Source: Cupriavidus pampae (GTDB lineage Bacteria; Pseudomonadota; Gammaproteobacteria; Burkholderiales; Burkholderiaceae). From it: a stretch of 64,000 nucleotides of DNA. The stretch is from contig NZ_CAJZAG010000001.1 in the NCBI RefSeq assembly GCF_914271485.1, positions 868,001 to 932,000 on the forward strand. Reading direction: 5' to 3'. The notes below the pieces were generated by a model, which was given only the letters and a program-made list of their open reading frames with translations, made no database searches and was not told the DNA's origin. Shown piece by piece: positions 30,072 through 38,370 of this stretch (position 1 is its first letter; each line of letters opens with the position of its first letter). A program made the translations under genes and the position numbers.

Positions 30072-30320
30072 AGCGGGAGCGTGTCGCACGCCGACGGTTT
30101 GCTCCCCTCTCCCTCAGGGGGCGGCAGCGGGAGCGTGTCGCACGCCGACGGTTCGCTCCCCTCTCCCTCAGGGGGCGGCAGCGGGAGCGTGTCGCACGCC
30201 GACGGTTCGCTCCCCTCTCCATCAGGGAGAGGGGTCGGGGGAGAGGGTGAAAGCAAATTAACCCATTGTTTTCTCCCCTCTCCCTCGGGGAGAGGGGCCG
30301 GGGGTGAGGGCAACCACCGC
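30072..30320. repeat. Array of 54-bp tandem repeats and hairpin repeats upstream of the membrane protein gene
   Basis: Three consecutive copies of a 54-base unit begin at 30072, 30126 and 30180 (each starts agcgggagcgtgtcgcacg and ends with the CTCCCCTCTCC-type half-hairpin). After a spacer similar to those at 32370 and 38297 comes a full hairpin (CTCCCCTCTCCCTCGGGGAGAGGGG, 30280-30304). The 54-base unit is a multiple of three, and one frame is open throughout, translating as repeated GSVSHADGSLPSPSGGGS. Confidence 0.88.
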
Positions 30321-30956
30321 ATGAGCCGCCCACGCCGTCATTCGGGCCTATCCCTTCTGTCCTGGCTCGTCGCAGCCAGCCTGCTGGCACTCCCACCCGT
30401 GCGCGCCGTGCTCGAAGGCTCCATGGCCTTGCACATGCTCGTACTCTTGCCTGCGGTGTTCGGCCTGGGCGTATGCCTGCCGCAGCTGCTGCCACCCCGC
30501 GCACGTGGCCAGCTCGCCGTGGCGTTGCGCCCCTGCGCGCTGGCACTGCTCGTCATCGCCACCGCCGGCTACGGCGCGTGGATGCTCCCCATCTCGCTCG
30601 ACCTGACCCGCCTCTCCGGCGCGGTGAACCTCGCCAAGTACGCCACCGTGCTGCTGGCCGGGGTGGCGGCCTATGTCGCTTGCCGCGTCAGCCCCTGGCC
30701 ACTGGTGCTGTTCTTCGGCGGCAACATGGTCTGGATGGGCCTGACCGTCGGCATGCTGTTCCTCGACGCCGAGACCCGCCTGTGCGCGAGCTACCTGATG
30801 GGCGACCAGCGCGTGGCCGGCGCCGGCCTCATTGCATGGTCGGTAGCACTGGGCGGCTGGCTGCTGGCCTGGATCGCCCGGCGCGCTAACCATTCCGGAC
30901 GCGCTAAAGAGTTGCGCGAATCTGCCGTTAATGCGAGCGACGTGGGTTCGCATTAA
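30321..30956 (+). CDS. Multi-pass membrane protein of the oxidase cluster
   Basis: Not recognised. 211 residues from the ATG at 30321 (MSRPRRHSGLSL) with about six hydrophobic helices; conserved-looking polar points are EGSMALHMLVLLPAV and FGGNMVWMG. Its place after sco suggests a role in oxidase assembly or copper handling, perhaps like CtaG, but this is inference. The frame is open upstream to GTG/ATG at 30003/30006, which overlaps the sco stop, so the protein could instead begin there and carry about 106 extra residues, mostly encoded by the repeat array. Confidence 0.7.
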   Translation: MSRPRRHSGLSLLSWLVAASLLALPPVRAVLEGSMALHMLVLLPAVFGLGVCLPQLLPPRARGQLAVALRPCALALLVIATAGYGAWMLPISLDLTRLSGAVNLAKYATVLLAGVAAYVACRVSPWPLVLFFGGNMVWMGLTVGMLFLDAETRLCASYLMGDQRVAGAGLIAWSVALGGWLLAWIARRANHSGRAKELRESAVNASDVGSH

Positions 30957-31083
30957 GTCAGAGAGTCGCGGCAGGCGTGCCGCTCAGGCTCCGCGCGCTC
31001 ACCAGGGTCGATCAAGGGTGCCATGAGAGCGCCCTATCCGGGATCGCGAAACGATATCGCGCCCATCTCAAAGGGCTAAGTGC

Positions 31084-32268
31084 ATGCTGAGAAGAATCAA
31101 GGCGGAGCAGCTGCAGGTCGGAATGTTCGTTGCCAGGCTCGGCGGACCCTGGATCAACCATCCGTTCTGGCGCTCCCGCTTCCTCGTCACGAGCGACGAG
31201 CAGGTGGATCAAATTCAGGCGGCCAATGTGCAGGACGTCTGGATCGACATCCTCAAGGGCCGCAATCTGCCGACGCCCGCCACGCCGGATGCGATGGAGG
31301 CGGACGTCATGGAAGAACCCGAAAACGGGTTCGAGGACGAGCTCGAGCGCGCGCGGGCGCTGATCAAGTCCGCGCGCGAGCTGGTCGGCCAGATGTTCAG
31401 CGATGTCCGCATGGGGCGCGCGCTGGAGAGCCAGGGCGCGCTGCTGCTCGTGGACTCGGCGTCCAATTCGCTGACCCGTCATTCGCAGGCGCTTATCGCG
31501 CTCTCGCGGCTGAAGGAGAAGGACGACTACTCGTACCTGCACGCGTTCTCGGTCTGCGTGCTGATGATCGCGGTGGGCCGTACGCTCAAGCTGCCGGATG
31601 GCGAGGTGCGCGAGCTGGGCATTGCCGGGCTGATGCATGACATTGGCAAGCTCACGCTGCCGGAGTACATCCTGCAGAAGGCGACCGATCTGACACCGTC
31701 GGAAGAGGAGGCCATGCGGCGCCATCCGTCGGCGGGTTACCGGATTCTCAACGAGGCGCGCCTGTACACGAATATTCCGCTCGATGTCTGCGTGCACCAT
31801 CATGAGCGCGTCGATGGGCGAGGGTATCCGTTCGGCCTGGTCGAGCATGAGATCAGCGTCCACGCGAAGATCGCGGCGATCTGCGACACCTACGATTCGC
31901 TGACGTCGGCGCGCCCGGGCCACCAGGCGTGGTCGCCGGCGCGGGCGATGGAATATATCGCGGTGCGGGTGGACACGCTGTTCGATCGGCGCGTGTTCAA
32001 GGCGTTTACGCGCACGGTCGGCATTTACCCGATCGGCACGGTATTGCGCCTGCGCTCGAACCGGCTGGCGGTGGTGTGCGGCCAGAATGAAGACGAACCG
32101 CTTCGACCGCGCGTGATGGCGTTCTACTCGGTGTCGGAGTCGATGGCACAACCACCGCAGGTCATCGATCTGATGCAGAGCAACGAGACGGTGGTGGCGT
32201 TTGAAGATGCCCGGCAGTGGGGCTATTCGGACGAACAGCTGATGGCGATGTACGCCCCGCACGGCTGA
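31084..32268 (+). CDS. HD-GYP domain cyclic-di-GMP phosphodiesterase with DUF3391
   Basis: 394 residues. An N-terminal DUF3391 domain (about 3-130, beginning RIKAEQLQVGMFVARLGGPW) is followed by an HD-GYP domain with the metal pair His185-Asp186 (LMHDIGK), VHHHERVDGRGYP (GYP at 247-249) and AICDTYDSLTSARP. It should hydrolyse c-di-GMP and so affect biofilm and motility. No sensor transmembrane segment. Its 3' end faces purT across a hairpin repeat. Confidence 0.93.
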   Translation: MLRRIKAEQLQVGMFVARLGGPWINHPFWRSRFLVTSDEQVDQIQAANVQDVWIDILKGRNLPTPATPDAMEADVMEEPENGFEDELERARALIKSARELVGQMFSDVRMGRALESQGALLLVDSASNSLTRHSQALIALSRLKEKDDYSYLHAFSVCVLMIAVGRTLKLPDGEVRELGIAGLMHDIGKLTLPEYILQKATDLTPSEEEAMRRHPSAGYRILNEARLYTNIPLDVCVHHHERVDGRGYPFGLVEHEISVHAKIAAICDTYDSLTSARPGHQAWSPARAMEYIAVRVDTLFDRRVFKAFTRTVGIYPIGTVLRLRSNRLAVVCGQNEDEPLRPRVMAFYSVSESMAQPPQVIDLMQSNETVVAFEDARQWGYSDEQLMAMYAPHG

Positions 32269-32330
32269 TTTTGTTTCCCCCTCAGGGCGGGAGCGAAACA
32301 CGGTTGGCGCATCGCGTGCCGCTGGTTTGC

Positions 32331-32429
32331 TCCCCTCTCCCTGGGGAGAGGGGTTGGGGGAGAGGGGGACCTAGAAATATCTCTTGTTTTCTCCCCTCTC
32401 CCTCAGGGAGAGGGGCCGGGGGAGAGGGT
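32331..32429. repeat. Two GC-rich hairpin repeats between convergent genes
   Basis: CTCCCCTCTCCCTGGGGAGAGGGG followed by TTGGGGGAGAGGG at 32331-32367, then a spacer and CTCCCCTCTCCCTCAGGGAGAGGGG with CCGGGGGAGAGGG at 32391-32428. They fill the gap between the HD-GYP gene and purT, where they could end transcription from both sides. Confidence 0.82.
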
Positions 32430-32458
32430 CTCCGACCTTTCAACTAGTCACAAAAGCT

Positions 32459-33664
32459 TCAGCCAGCCACGCGCGGCTTCACGCGCGATGCGGCATCCTT
32501 GGCCCGCGCGCGAGCCAGCTCGACGTCTTCCGCAAACGCCAGCGCCACGCCCATCCGCCGCTTGGTAAAGCTCTCCGGCTTGCCAAACAGTCGCACCTCG
32601 GTCTGCGGTACCGTCAGCGCATCCGCCACGCCGTCGAACACCACGCCCTGCGCATCCACGCCGCCATAAATCACCGCGCTCGCGCCCGGGCTCTTTAGCG
32701 CCGTGCTCACCGGCAACCCCAGAATCGCCCGTGCATGCAGCTCGAACTCGTTCTGCCACTGCGTGATCATGGTCACCATGCCGGTGTCATGCGGGCGCGG
32801 GCTGACCTCGCTGAACCAGACCTGCTCGCCCTTGACGAACAGCTCCACGCCAAACAGGCCCTGACCGCCGAGGTTCGCCGTGACTTCACGCGCAATATGC
32901 TGCGCGGTCTGCAAAGCTTTCGGATGCATCGGATGCGGCTGCCAGCTTTCGACGTAATCGCCGCTGACCTGCACGTGCCCGATCGGCTCGCAAAAATGCG
33001 TTTCCACGGCGCCGCCAGTACCCACCGCGCGCACGGTCAGCAGCGTGATCTCGTAATCGAAATCGATAAACCCCTCCACGATCACGCGGCCGTGGCTGAC
33101 GCGGCCACCGGCCATCGCGTAGTCCCACGCGGCCTTGACGCCCTCGGGGCCATCGATCTTGCTCTGGCCCTTGCCCGAGCTGCTCATCACCGGCTTGACC
33201 ACGCACGGGTAGCCAATACCACCGTCGATCGCGGCCTGCAGTTCGTCGAGCGAATCGCAGAACTTGTAGGGGCTTGTCGGCAGATTCAGCGTTTCCGCTG
33301 CCAGACGGCGAATGCCTTCGCGGTCCATGGTCAGGCGCGCCGCACGCGCGGTGGGGATCACACGCACGATGCCAGCGGCTTCCAGCGCTTCGAGCGTCGG
33401 GGTGGCAATGGCTTCGATCTCGGGGACCACCAGATCCGGCTTTTCAGCCTCGATCAGCGCGCGCAGCTGGTCGCCATCGGTCATCGCGATCGTGCGCGCA
33501 TGGTGCGCAACCTGCTGACCCGGCGCATTCTCGTAGCGATCGACGGCGATGGTCTCGACGCCCAGCCGCTGCAGCGCGATCAGCACCTCCTTGCCGAGCT
33601 CGCCCGAGCCGAGCAGCATGACTTTGGTGGCCGAGGGGGAGAGGGGGGTTCCGAGCGTGGTCAT
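32459..33664 (-). CDS. purT: Formate-dependent phosphoribosylglycinamide formyltransferase PurT
   Basis: ATP-grasp enzyme that makes formyl-GAR from GAR, formate and ATP, the folate-independent route for step three of purine synthesis. 401 residues, near the usual 392. Motifs: [12 protein letters not shown], the [13 protein letters not shown] stretch, [15 protein letters not shown] (ATP loop), and [15 protein letters not shown]. Ends [15 protein letters not shown] and a normal C-terminus. It is not clustered with other pur genes. Confidence 0.96.
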   Translation of the reverse strand: MTTLGTPLSPSATKVMLLGSGELGKEVLIALQRLGVETIAVDRYENAPGQQVAHHARTIAMTDGDQLRALIEAEKPDLVVPEIEAIATPTLEALEAAGIVRVIPTARAARLTMDREGIRRLAAETLNLPTSPYKFCDSLDELQAAIDGGIGYPCVVKPVMSSSGKGQSKIDGPEGVKAAWDYAMAGGRVSHGRVIVEGFIDFDYEITLLTVRAVGTGGAVETHFCEPIGHVQVSGDYVESWQPHPMHPKALQTAQHIAREVTANLGGQGLFGVELFVKGEQVWFSEVSPRPHDTGMVTMITQWQNEFELHARAILGLPVSTALKSPGASAVIYGGVDAQGVVFDGVADALTVPQTEVRLFGKPESFTKRRMGVALAFAEDVELARARAKDAASRVKPRVAG

Positions 33665-33712
33665 GGCAGTGTGCGGAGGCAGAAAATAAAACCGGCATTG
33701 TAACGCCTGCCT

Positions 33713-34624
33713 TCAACCTGCCTCACCGCGCCGATTATCGGCGCTGGTCTTCTGCAACATCTCATACAACACCTGCGCCGCTGGCGACAGCGACCGCCCC
33801 CGGCGCCGGATCAGCCCGACCGTGCGCGTCACGGTAGGCTCCACCAGCGGCACGCTCTTGAGGTTCGGATGCTTGCCCGGCGGCATCGCCAGCCGCGGCA
33901 CCGCGGCTACGCCCAGCCCGGCCTCCACCAGGCTCACCAGCGTCGACACGTGCCGCACCTCGCAATACCACTGAGGCCGCACCGGCACGTCGGTCAGCGC
34001 CAGATCGAGCAGCAGCCGATTGCCGCTGGCCTTGCCCACCGTCATGTAGTCATGCTGCCCCAGCTCCGCCCACGTGACCTTGCGCTTGCGGGCCAGCGGA
34101 TGATCGGGCGGGCAGGCCACCACGAACGGCTCCTTGAGCACCGGTTCGAACTCGACATCGGGCTCCTGCGTGCCAATGTAGTTAAGCCCGAAGTCCGCCT
34201 CGTTGCGCACGACCATATTGAGCACCTCATTGGCGCCCTCATCGATCAGCCGCACCACGATGCGCGGATAGCGCGCGTGATATTGCCGCAGCACCGACGG
34301 CAGAAAATACCGCACCGCCGACGGCACGCACGCCACCGTCACCTCGCCCGTGATCCGTGTGGCCACATCGCGAATCCCCAGCAGCGATTCCTCGAGCCCA
34401 TTCAGCAGTTCGCGCGCCTTGCGCGAAAACTCGCGGCCCACGGCGGTCATCTCCACCGAGCGCGTGGTGCGGTCGAACAACCGCACCCCCAGCGCGTCCT
34501 CGAGCTTCTCGATACGGCGCGATAACGCTGGCTGCGACAGATGCAGTTCAGCCGCGGCAGCGCGAAAGCTGCTGAGTTCGGCCACCGCGACGAATGCGCG
34601 CAAATCGGACAGACTGAAATTCAT
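33713..34624 (-). CDS. LysR-family transcriptional regulator
   Basis: 303 residues; winged helix-turn-helix at about 5-60 (LRAFVAVAELSSFRAAAAELHLSQPALSRRIEKLE) and a periplasmic-binding-protein-like effector domain. Divergent from the Bug, MmgE/PrpD and dehydrogenase operon starting at 34769, which is its probable target. An ATGCAA-ACC-TTGCAT repeat overlaps its start codon. Confidence 0.95.
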   Translation of the reverse strand: MNFSLSDLRAFVAVAELSSFRAAAAELHLSQPALSRRIEKLEDALGVRLFDRTTRSVEMTAVGREFSRKARELLNGLEESLLGIRDVATRITGEVTVACVPSAVRYFLPSVLRQYHARYPRIVVRLIDEGANEVLNMVVRNEADFGLNYIGTQEPDVEFEPVLKEPFVVACPPDHPLARKRKVTWAELGQHDYMTVGKASGNRLLLDLALTDVPVRPQWYCEVRHVSTLVSLVEAGLGVAAVPRLAMPPGKHPNLKSVPLVEPTVTRTVGLIRRRGRSLSPAAQVLYEMLQKTSADNRRGEAG

Positions 34625-34660
34625 GCAAACCTTGCATCAATCGTGAGAAAAATTGCAATT
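34623..34660. promoter_or_regulatory. Candidate LysR operator region
   Basis: ATGCAAACCTTGCAT (34623-34637) is an inverted repeat with a 3-base centre, and AATTGCAATT (34651-34660) is a second palindrome sharing TTGCA. They lie at the start of the LysR gene in the 144-base divergent spacer. Binding by this LysR protein is inference. Confidence 0.5.
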
Positions 34661-34768
34661 CACAGTTTATCACCGGGCGGCGATGATACGACCCTACCGG
34701 TGCAACAGTGCCGGAGCCATCAAGAAAACAGCGCCCGGTGACGACAGCCGAGGCGCAATGGAGGTGAC

Positions 34769-35746
34769 ATGAACCCAACCCGCCGGACCTTGCTCAAGGC
34801 CAGCGCGATGCTGCTGGCCGTCCCTGGCTTCGCCGAAGCCCAGGACCCGTTTCCCAACAAGCCCTTGCGCTATGTGGTGCCGGTGTCCGCGGGCGGCGGT
34901 TCCGACCTGATCGGCCGGACCGTGGCCGACCGCTGGGGCCGCGCGCTGGGCCAGTCGATGGTGGTGGAGAACCAGGCCGGCGGCGGTGGCGTGATTGCCT
35001 GCCAGATGACGGCCAAGGCGACCGCCGACGGCTACACCGTGATGCAGGGCTACGTGGCCACGCACGGCACCAATCCGGCCACCCGCAAGGTGCCGTACGA
35101 TCCGGTCAAGGACTTCACGCCAATTGGCATGATCGGCGCCACGCCGAACGTGCTGGTGATCGGTGCGAACGTGCCGGCCTCCAATATCGCCGAGTTCATC
35201 GATTACGTGCGCAAGCATCCGGGCGCGGTGGCTTACGGCTCGGCCGGCCCCGGCTCGCTGACTCACCTGACGATGGAACTGTTCGCGCAGCAGGTCAAGG
35301 TGCAGATGACCCACGCCGCGTATCGCGGCATTGCGCCAGCGTTCAACGACCTGATCGGCGGCCAGACCCAGGCCATGTTCCCGGGGTTGTCGGCCGCGCT
35401 GCCGCATATCCGTTCCGGCCGCGTCAAGCCGCTGGCCGTCACCGGCAGCGCGCGCCATCCGCTGCTCAAGGACACCCCGACGCTCGACCAGGCCGGCCTC
35501 AAGGGCTTCGACGCGATGCAGTGGTATGGCGTGGTCGGTCCCGCGGGCATGCCGGCGGACATCGTGGCCAAGCTGAACAGCACGCTGAACACCGTGCTCA
35601 AGAGCCCGGACCTGGCGGAAAAGCTGTCCTCGGAGGCGCTGCAGCCGCAGCCGATGTCTCCGGACCAGTTCCGCCGCTATATCGCCGACGAAGTGGCGCG
35701 CTGGGGCAAGCTCGCGCGCGAACGCGGCATTCATCTGGATACCTGA
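34769..35746 (+). CDS. Bug family tripartite tricarboxylate transporter substrate-binding protein
   Basis: Periplasmic solute-binding protein of the TctC/Bug family, 325 residues: signal peptide with a twin-arginine-like start (NPTRRTLLKASAMLL), cleavage near AEA/QDP, then the typical FPNKPLRYVVPVSAGGGSDLIGR, VVENQAGGGG, YDPVKDFTPIGMIG and the WYGVVGPAGMPADIV end. Binds a carboxylate of unknown identity. No TctA/TctB genes are nearby, as is usual for Bug proteins. Leads an operon with an MmgE/PrpD protein and a D-2-hydroxyacid dehydrogenase. Confidence 0.95.
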   Translation: MNPTRRTLLKASAMLLAVPGFAEAQDPFPNKPLRYVVPVSAGGGSDLIGRTVADRWGRALGQSMVVENQAGGGGVIACQMTAKATADGYTVMQGYVATHGTNPATRKVPYDPVKDFTPIGMIGATPNVLVIGANVPASNIAEFIDYVRKHPGAVAYGSAGPGSLTHLTMELFAQQVKVQMTHAAYRGIAPAFNDLIGGQTQAMFPGLSAALPHIRSGRVKPLAVTGSARHPLLKDTPTLDQAGLKGFDAMQWYGVVGPAGMPADIVAKLNSTLNTVLKSPDLAEKLSSEALQPQPMSPDQFRRYIADEVARWGKLARERGIHLDT

Positions 35747-35800
35747 GCGTTACCAGATACCTGACACCCGATTGATCCCGACTTTTCAAGGAAACGATTT

Positions 35801-37171
35801 ATGGCCCGCAATACCCACGTCGCCGCCGACCACAATGCTCCGCCGGTCACGCGCATTCTCGGCAAGTACGTCGCTACCCATCCTTCGCGTGGCTGGAGCG
35901 ATGCTGTCGATCACGAAGCCCATCGCACGTTCATGAACTGGCTGGGTTGCGCGGTAGGTGCCGCGCAGCACGAGTCGGCCGTGGCCGCGCTGGCCGCTGT
36001 GGCGGAACTGCAGCCAGCGCCGCAGGCCACGGTGCTCGGCCGCGCGGACAAGGTGGATATCGCCAGCGCCGCGCTGGTCAACGGTATCACCTCGCATACG
36101 TTCGACTTCGACGACACGCACCTCAAGACCATCATCCACCCGGCCGGACCGGTGGCGTCCGCCGTGCTGGCGCTGGCCGAACATACCGGCGCGAGCGGCC
36201 GCGCGGTCATCGACGCGGTGGTGCTGGGCATCGACGTGGCCTGCCGTGTGGGCAACGCGCTGTACCCCGACCACTATGACAAGGGCTGGCACATCACGGG
36301 TTCCACGGGCATGCTGGGCGCTGCAGCCGCGTGCTCGCGTCTGCTCGGCCTGGACGAAGAGAAGACCACCATGGCGCTTGGCATCGCGGCCTCGCAACCG
36401 GTGGGTCTGCGCGAGCAGTTCGGCACCATGACCAAGCCGTTCCATCCGGGCGGCGCGGCGCGTGCGGGCCTGATGTCGGCGCTGCTGGCCAAGCATGGCT
36501 TTACCTCGAGCGCCAAGGCACTGGAAGCGCCGCGCGGCCTGATGCAGGTGATCTCGGCCAAGTCCGACTGGAACGAAATCACCGACGAGCTCGGCACGCG
36601 TTTCGAGATCTCGTTCAACACGTACAAGCCGTTTGCCTGCGGCATCGTGATCCATCCGAGCATCGATGCCTGTGTGCAGTTGCGCGAGCAGGGCGTGACG
36701 CCCGAGAACGTCGAGCGCATCGAGCTGACCGTACACCCGCTGGTGCTCGAGCTGACCGGCAAGAAGGAGCCGACCGACGGCCTGCTGGCGAAGTTCAGCG
36801 TGTACCACGGTTGCGCCGCGGGGTTGATTTTTGGTCGTGCCGCCGAGGAGGAATTCTCGGACCATATCGTCACGCGCGACGATGTGGTGGCACTGCGCCG
36901 CAAGGTGGTGGCCACGGCCGACGGCAATGTCGACGAGGCAGCCGCGCTGGTCAAGGCCGTGCTCAAGGATGGCCGCGAGGTCAATGTGCGCGTCGATCAT
37001 GCGATCGGTTCGCTGCAGCGTCCGATGACCGATGCCAACCTCGATGCCAAGTTCCACGCGCTGGCCGATCCGATCCTTGGCGCGGCACGCGTGCGCGAGC
37101 TGATTGGCGCGTGCTGGCAGCTCGGTGACGCGGCCGACGTGCGGTCGCTGACCGCGCTTGCGCGTCCGTAA
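35801..37171 (+). CDS. MmgE/PrpD family protein
   Basis: 456 residues of the MmgE/PrpD (2-methylcitrate dehydratase-like) fold: ALVNGITSHTFDFDDTHLKTIIHPAG, GSTGMLGAAAACSRLLGLDEEK, GTMTKPFHPGGAARAGLMSALLAKHGFTS, and a FEISFNTYKPFACGIVIHPSIDA segment. Family members dehydrate or isomerise branched tricarboxylates, cis-aconitate and the like. It is not part of the prp operon and probably acts on the solute imported through the preceding Bug protein. Confidence 0.93.
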   Translation: MARNTHVAADHNAPPVTRILGKYVATHPSRGWSDAVDHEAHRTFMNWLGCAVGAAQHESAVAALAAVAELQPAPQATVLGRADKVDIASAALVNGITSHTFDFDDTHLKTIIHPAGPVASAVLALAEHTGASGRAVIDAVVLGIDVACRVGNALYPDHYDKGWHITGSTGMLGAAAACSRLLGLDEEKTTMALGIAASQPVGLREQFGTMTKPFHPGGAARAGLMSALLAKHGFTSSAKALEAPRGLMQVISAKSDWNEITDELGTRFEISFNTYKPFACGIVIHPSIDACVQLREQGVTPENVERIELTVHPLVLELTGKKEPTDGLLAKFSVYHGCAAGLIFGRAAEEEFSDHIVTRDDVVALRRKVVATADGNVDEAAALVKAVLKDGREVNVRVDHAIGSLQRPMTDANLDAKFHALADPILGAARVRELIGACWQLGDAADVRSLTALARP

Positions 37172-37172
37172 C

Positions 37173-38120
37173 ATGAGCCGCCCAAAAGTTGCTGTACTGG
37201 GCGACTACGAGCGCGCGCTCACGCGGCTCGCGGACTGGTCGACGATCGAGGCACGCGCCGACGTCGTCTTCCACCACGAGCCCGTGCGCGGCGAGGCGCT
37301 GGCGGCGGTGCTGCGCGAGGCCGAGGTGCTGGTCCTCGTGCGCGACCGCACGCCGCTTGACGCCGCCACGCTTGCGCTGGCCGAACGGTTGAAGTTCGTG
37401 GTGTTCACGGGCACGCGCAATACCACGCTCGACCTCGACGCGCTGCAGGCGCGCGGGATTCCGGTGGCCAACACCGAATGGGGCCCGTCGAAGGAGAGCA
37501 CGTGCGAGATGACGTGGTCGCTGATCCTCGCGGCGGCGCGCCAGCTGGAAACCCAGATGGCCACCATGCGCGACGGCGGCTGGCGTCCCGCGCAAAGTCT
37601 GCCGCTGCCGGGCGTGCTGCATGGCGAACGGCTCGGGCTGATCGGCCTTGGTGAGATCGGCAAGCGCGTGGCGCGCGTCGGCAAGGCGCTCGGCATGGAC
37701 GTCGTGACGTGGAGCCCGCGCATGACCCCCGAACGCGCGGCGGAGGAGGGCGTGACGGCGGTCAGTCTGGAAGCGCTGCTGTCGTCGTCCCGCGTCGTGA
37801 GCCTGCATCTGGTGCCGACGGCCACCACCACGCGGCTGATCAATGCTGAACGACTGGCACTGATGCGCGCGGATGCGATTCTGGTCAACACCTCGCGCTC
37901 GGCGCTGATCGATATGGCGGCGCTACCGCAGGCACTGGACAAAGGCCGCCCCGGCCTGGCCGCGCTCGATGTCTTCGACGTGGAACCGGTGCCGGCGAAC
38001 GATCCGTTGCGTCAGCGCCCCGATCTGCTGGTGACGCCGCATATGGGCTTTGTCAGCGAACCGGTCTTCACGACGTTTGCGAAGGGCGTGGTGGGTGCAT
38101 TGGAGCAGTGGCTGCGTTAG
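37173..38120 (+). CDS. D-2-hydroxyacid dehydrogenase family protein
   Basis: 315 residues from the ATG at 37173, one base after the MmgE/PrpD stop (its A is shared context TAACATG). NAD-binding GLIGLGEIGKRVARVGKALGMDV, the catalytic Arg in LVNTSRSALID, Glu in DVFDVEPVP, and the His in VTPHMGFVSE. Reduces a 2-oxo acid or oxidises a D-2-hydroxy acid. Third gene of the operon; the substrate is not known. Confidence 0.94.
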   Translation: MSRPKVAVLGDYERALTRLADWSTIEARADVVFHHEPVRGEALAAVLREAEVLVLVRDRTPLDAATLALAERLKFVVFTGTRNTTLDLDALQARGIPVANTEWGPSKESTCEMTWSLILAAARQLETQMATMRDGGWRPAQSLPLPGVLHGERLGLIGLGEIGKRVARVGKALGMDVVTWSPRMTPERAAEEGVTAVSLEALLSSSRVVSLHLVPTATTTRLINAERLALMRADAILVNTSRSALIDMAALPQALDKGRPGLAALDVFDVEPVPANDPLRQRPDLLVTPHMGFVSEPVFTTFAKGVVGALEQWLR

Positions 38121-38124
38121 ACGC

Positions 38125-38363
38125 TTACCCTCACCCCCGACCCCTCTCCCGCCGGGAGAGGGGAGCACAACGCCGGTGATTGACTCGCGATCGGCTTTCT
38201 CCTCTCTCTCGTTGGGAGAGGGGAGCACAACACGCGTGATTGACTCGCGATCGGTTTTCTCCCCTCTCCCTCAGGGAGAGGGGCCGGGGGAGAGGGTGAA
38301 ATCAAATCTACCTATTGTTTTCTCCCCTCTCCCTCAGGGAGAGGGGCCGGGGGAGAGGGTCTC
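38125..38363. repeat. Cluster of GC-rich hairpin repeats with a 60-bp tandem
   Basis: The gap between the dehydrogenase and the convergent NUDIX gene is filled with repeats: a hairpin at 38130-38163, then two copies of a 60-base unit (38154-38213 and 38214-38273, both containing gtgattgactcgcgatcgg), and two full hairpins with CTCCCCTCTCCCTCAGGGAGAGGGG at about 38260-38284 and 38322-38346. The spacer between the last two (gaaatcaaatctacctattg) resembles that near 30250. Confidence 0.85.
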
Positions 38364-38370
38364 CGGCGTG

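Noticed and set aside
30072-30233. CRISPR-like array
   Set aside because: The 54-base units are contiguous with no unique spacers and contain half-hairpins of the intergenic repeat; they are simple tandem copies. The same holds for the 60-base units at 38154-38273.
31012-32301. Minus-strand frame over the HD-GYP gene
   Set aside because: The plus strand encodes a clear DUF3391-HD-GYP protein, and the minus frame has no recognisable domain.
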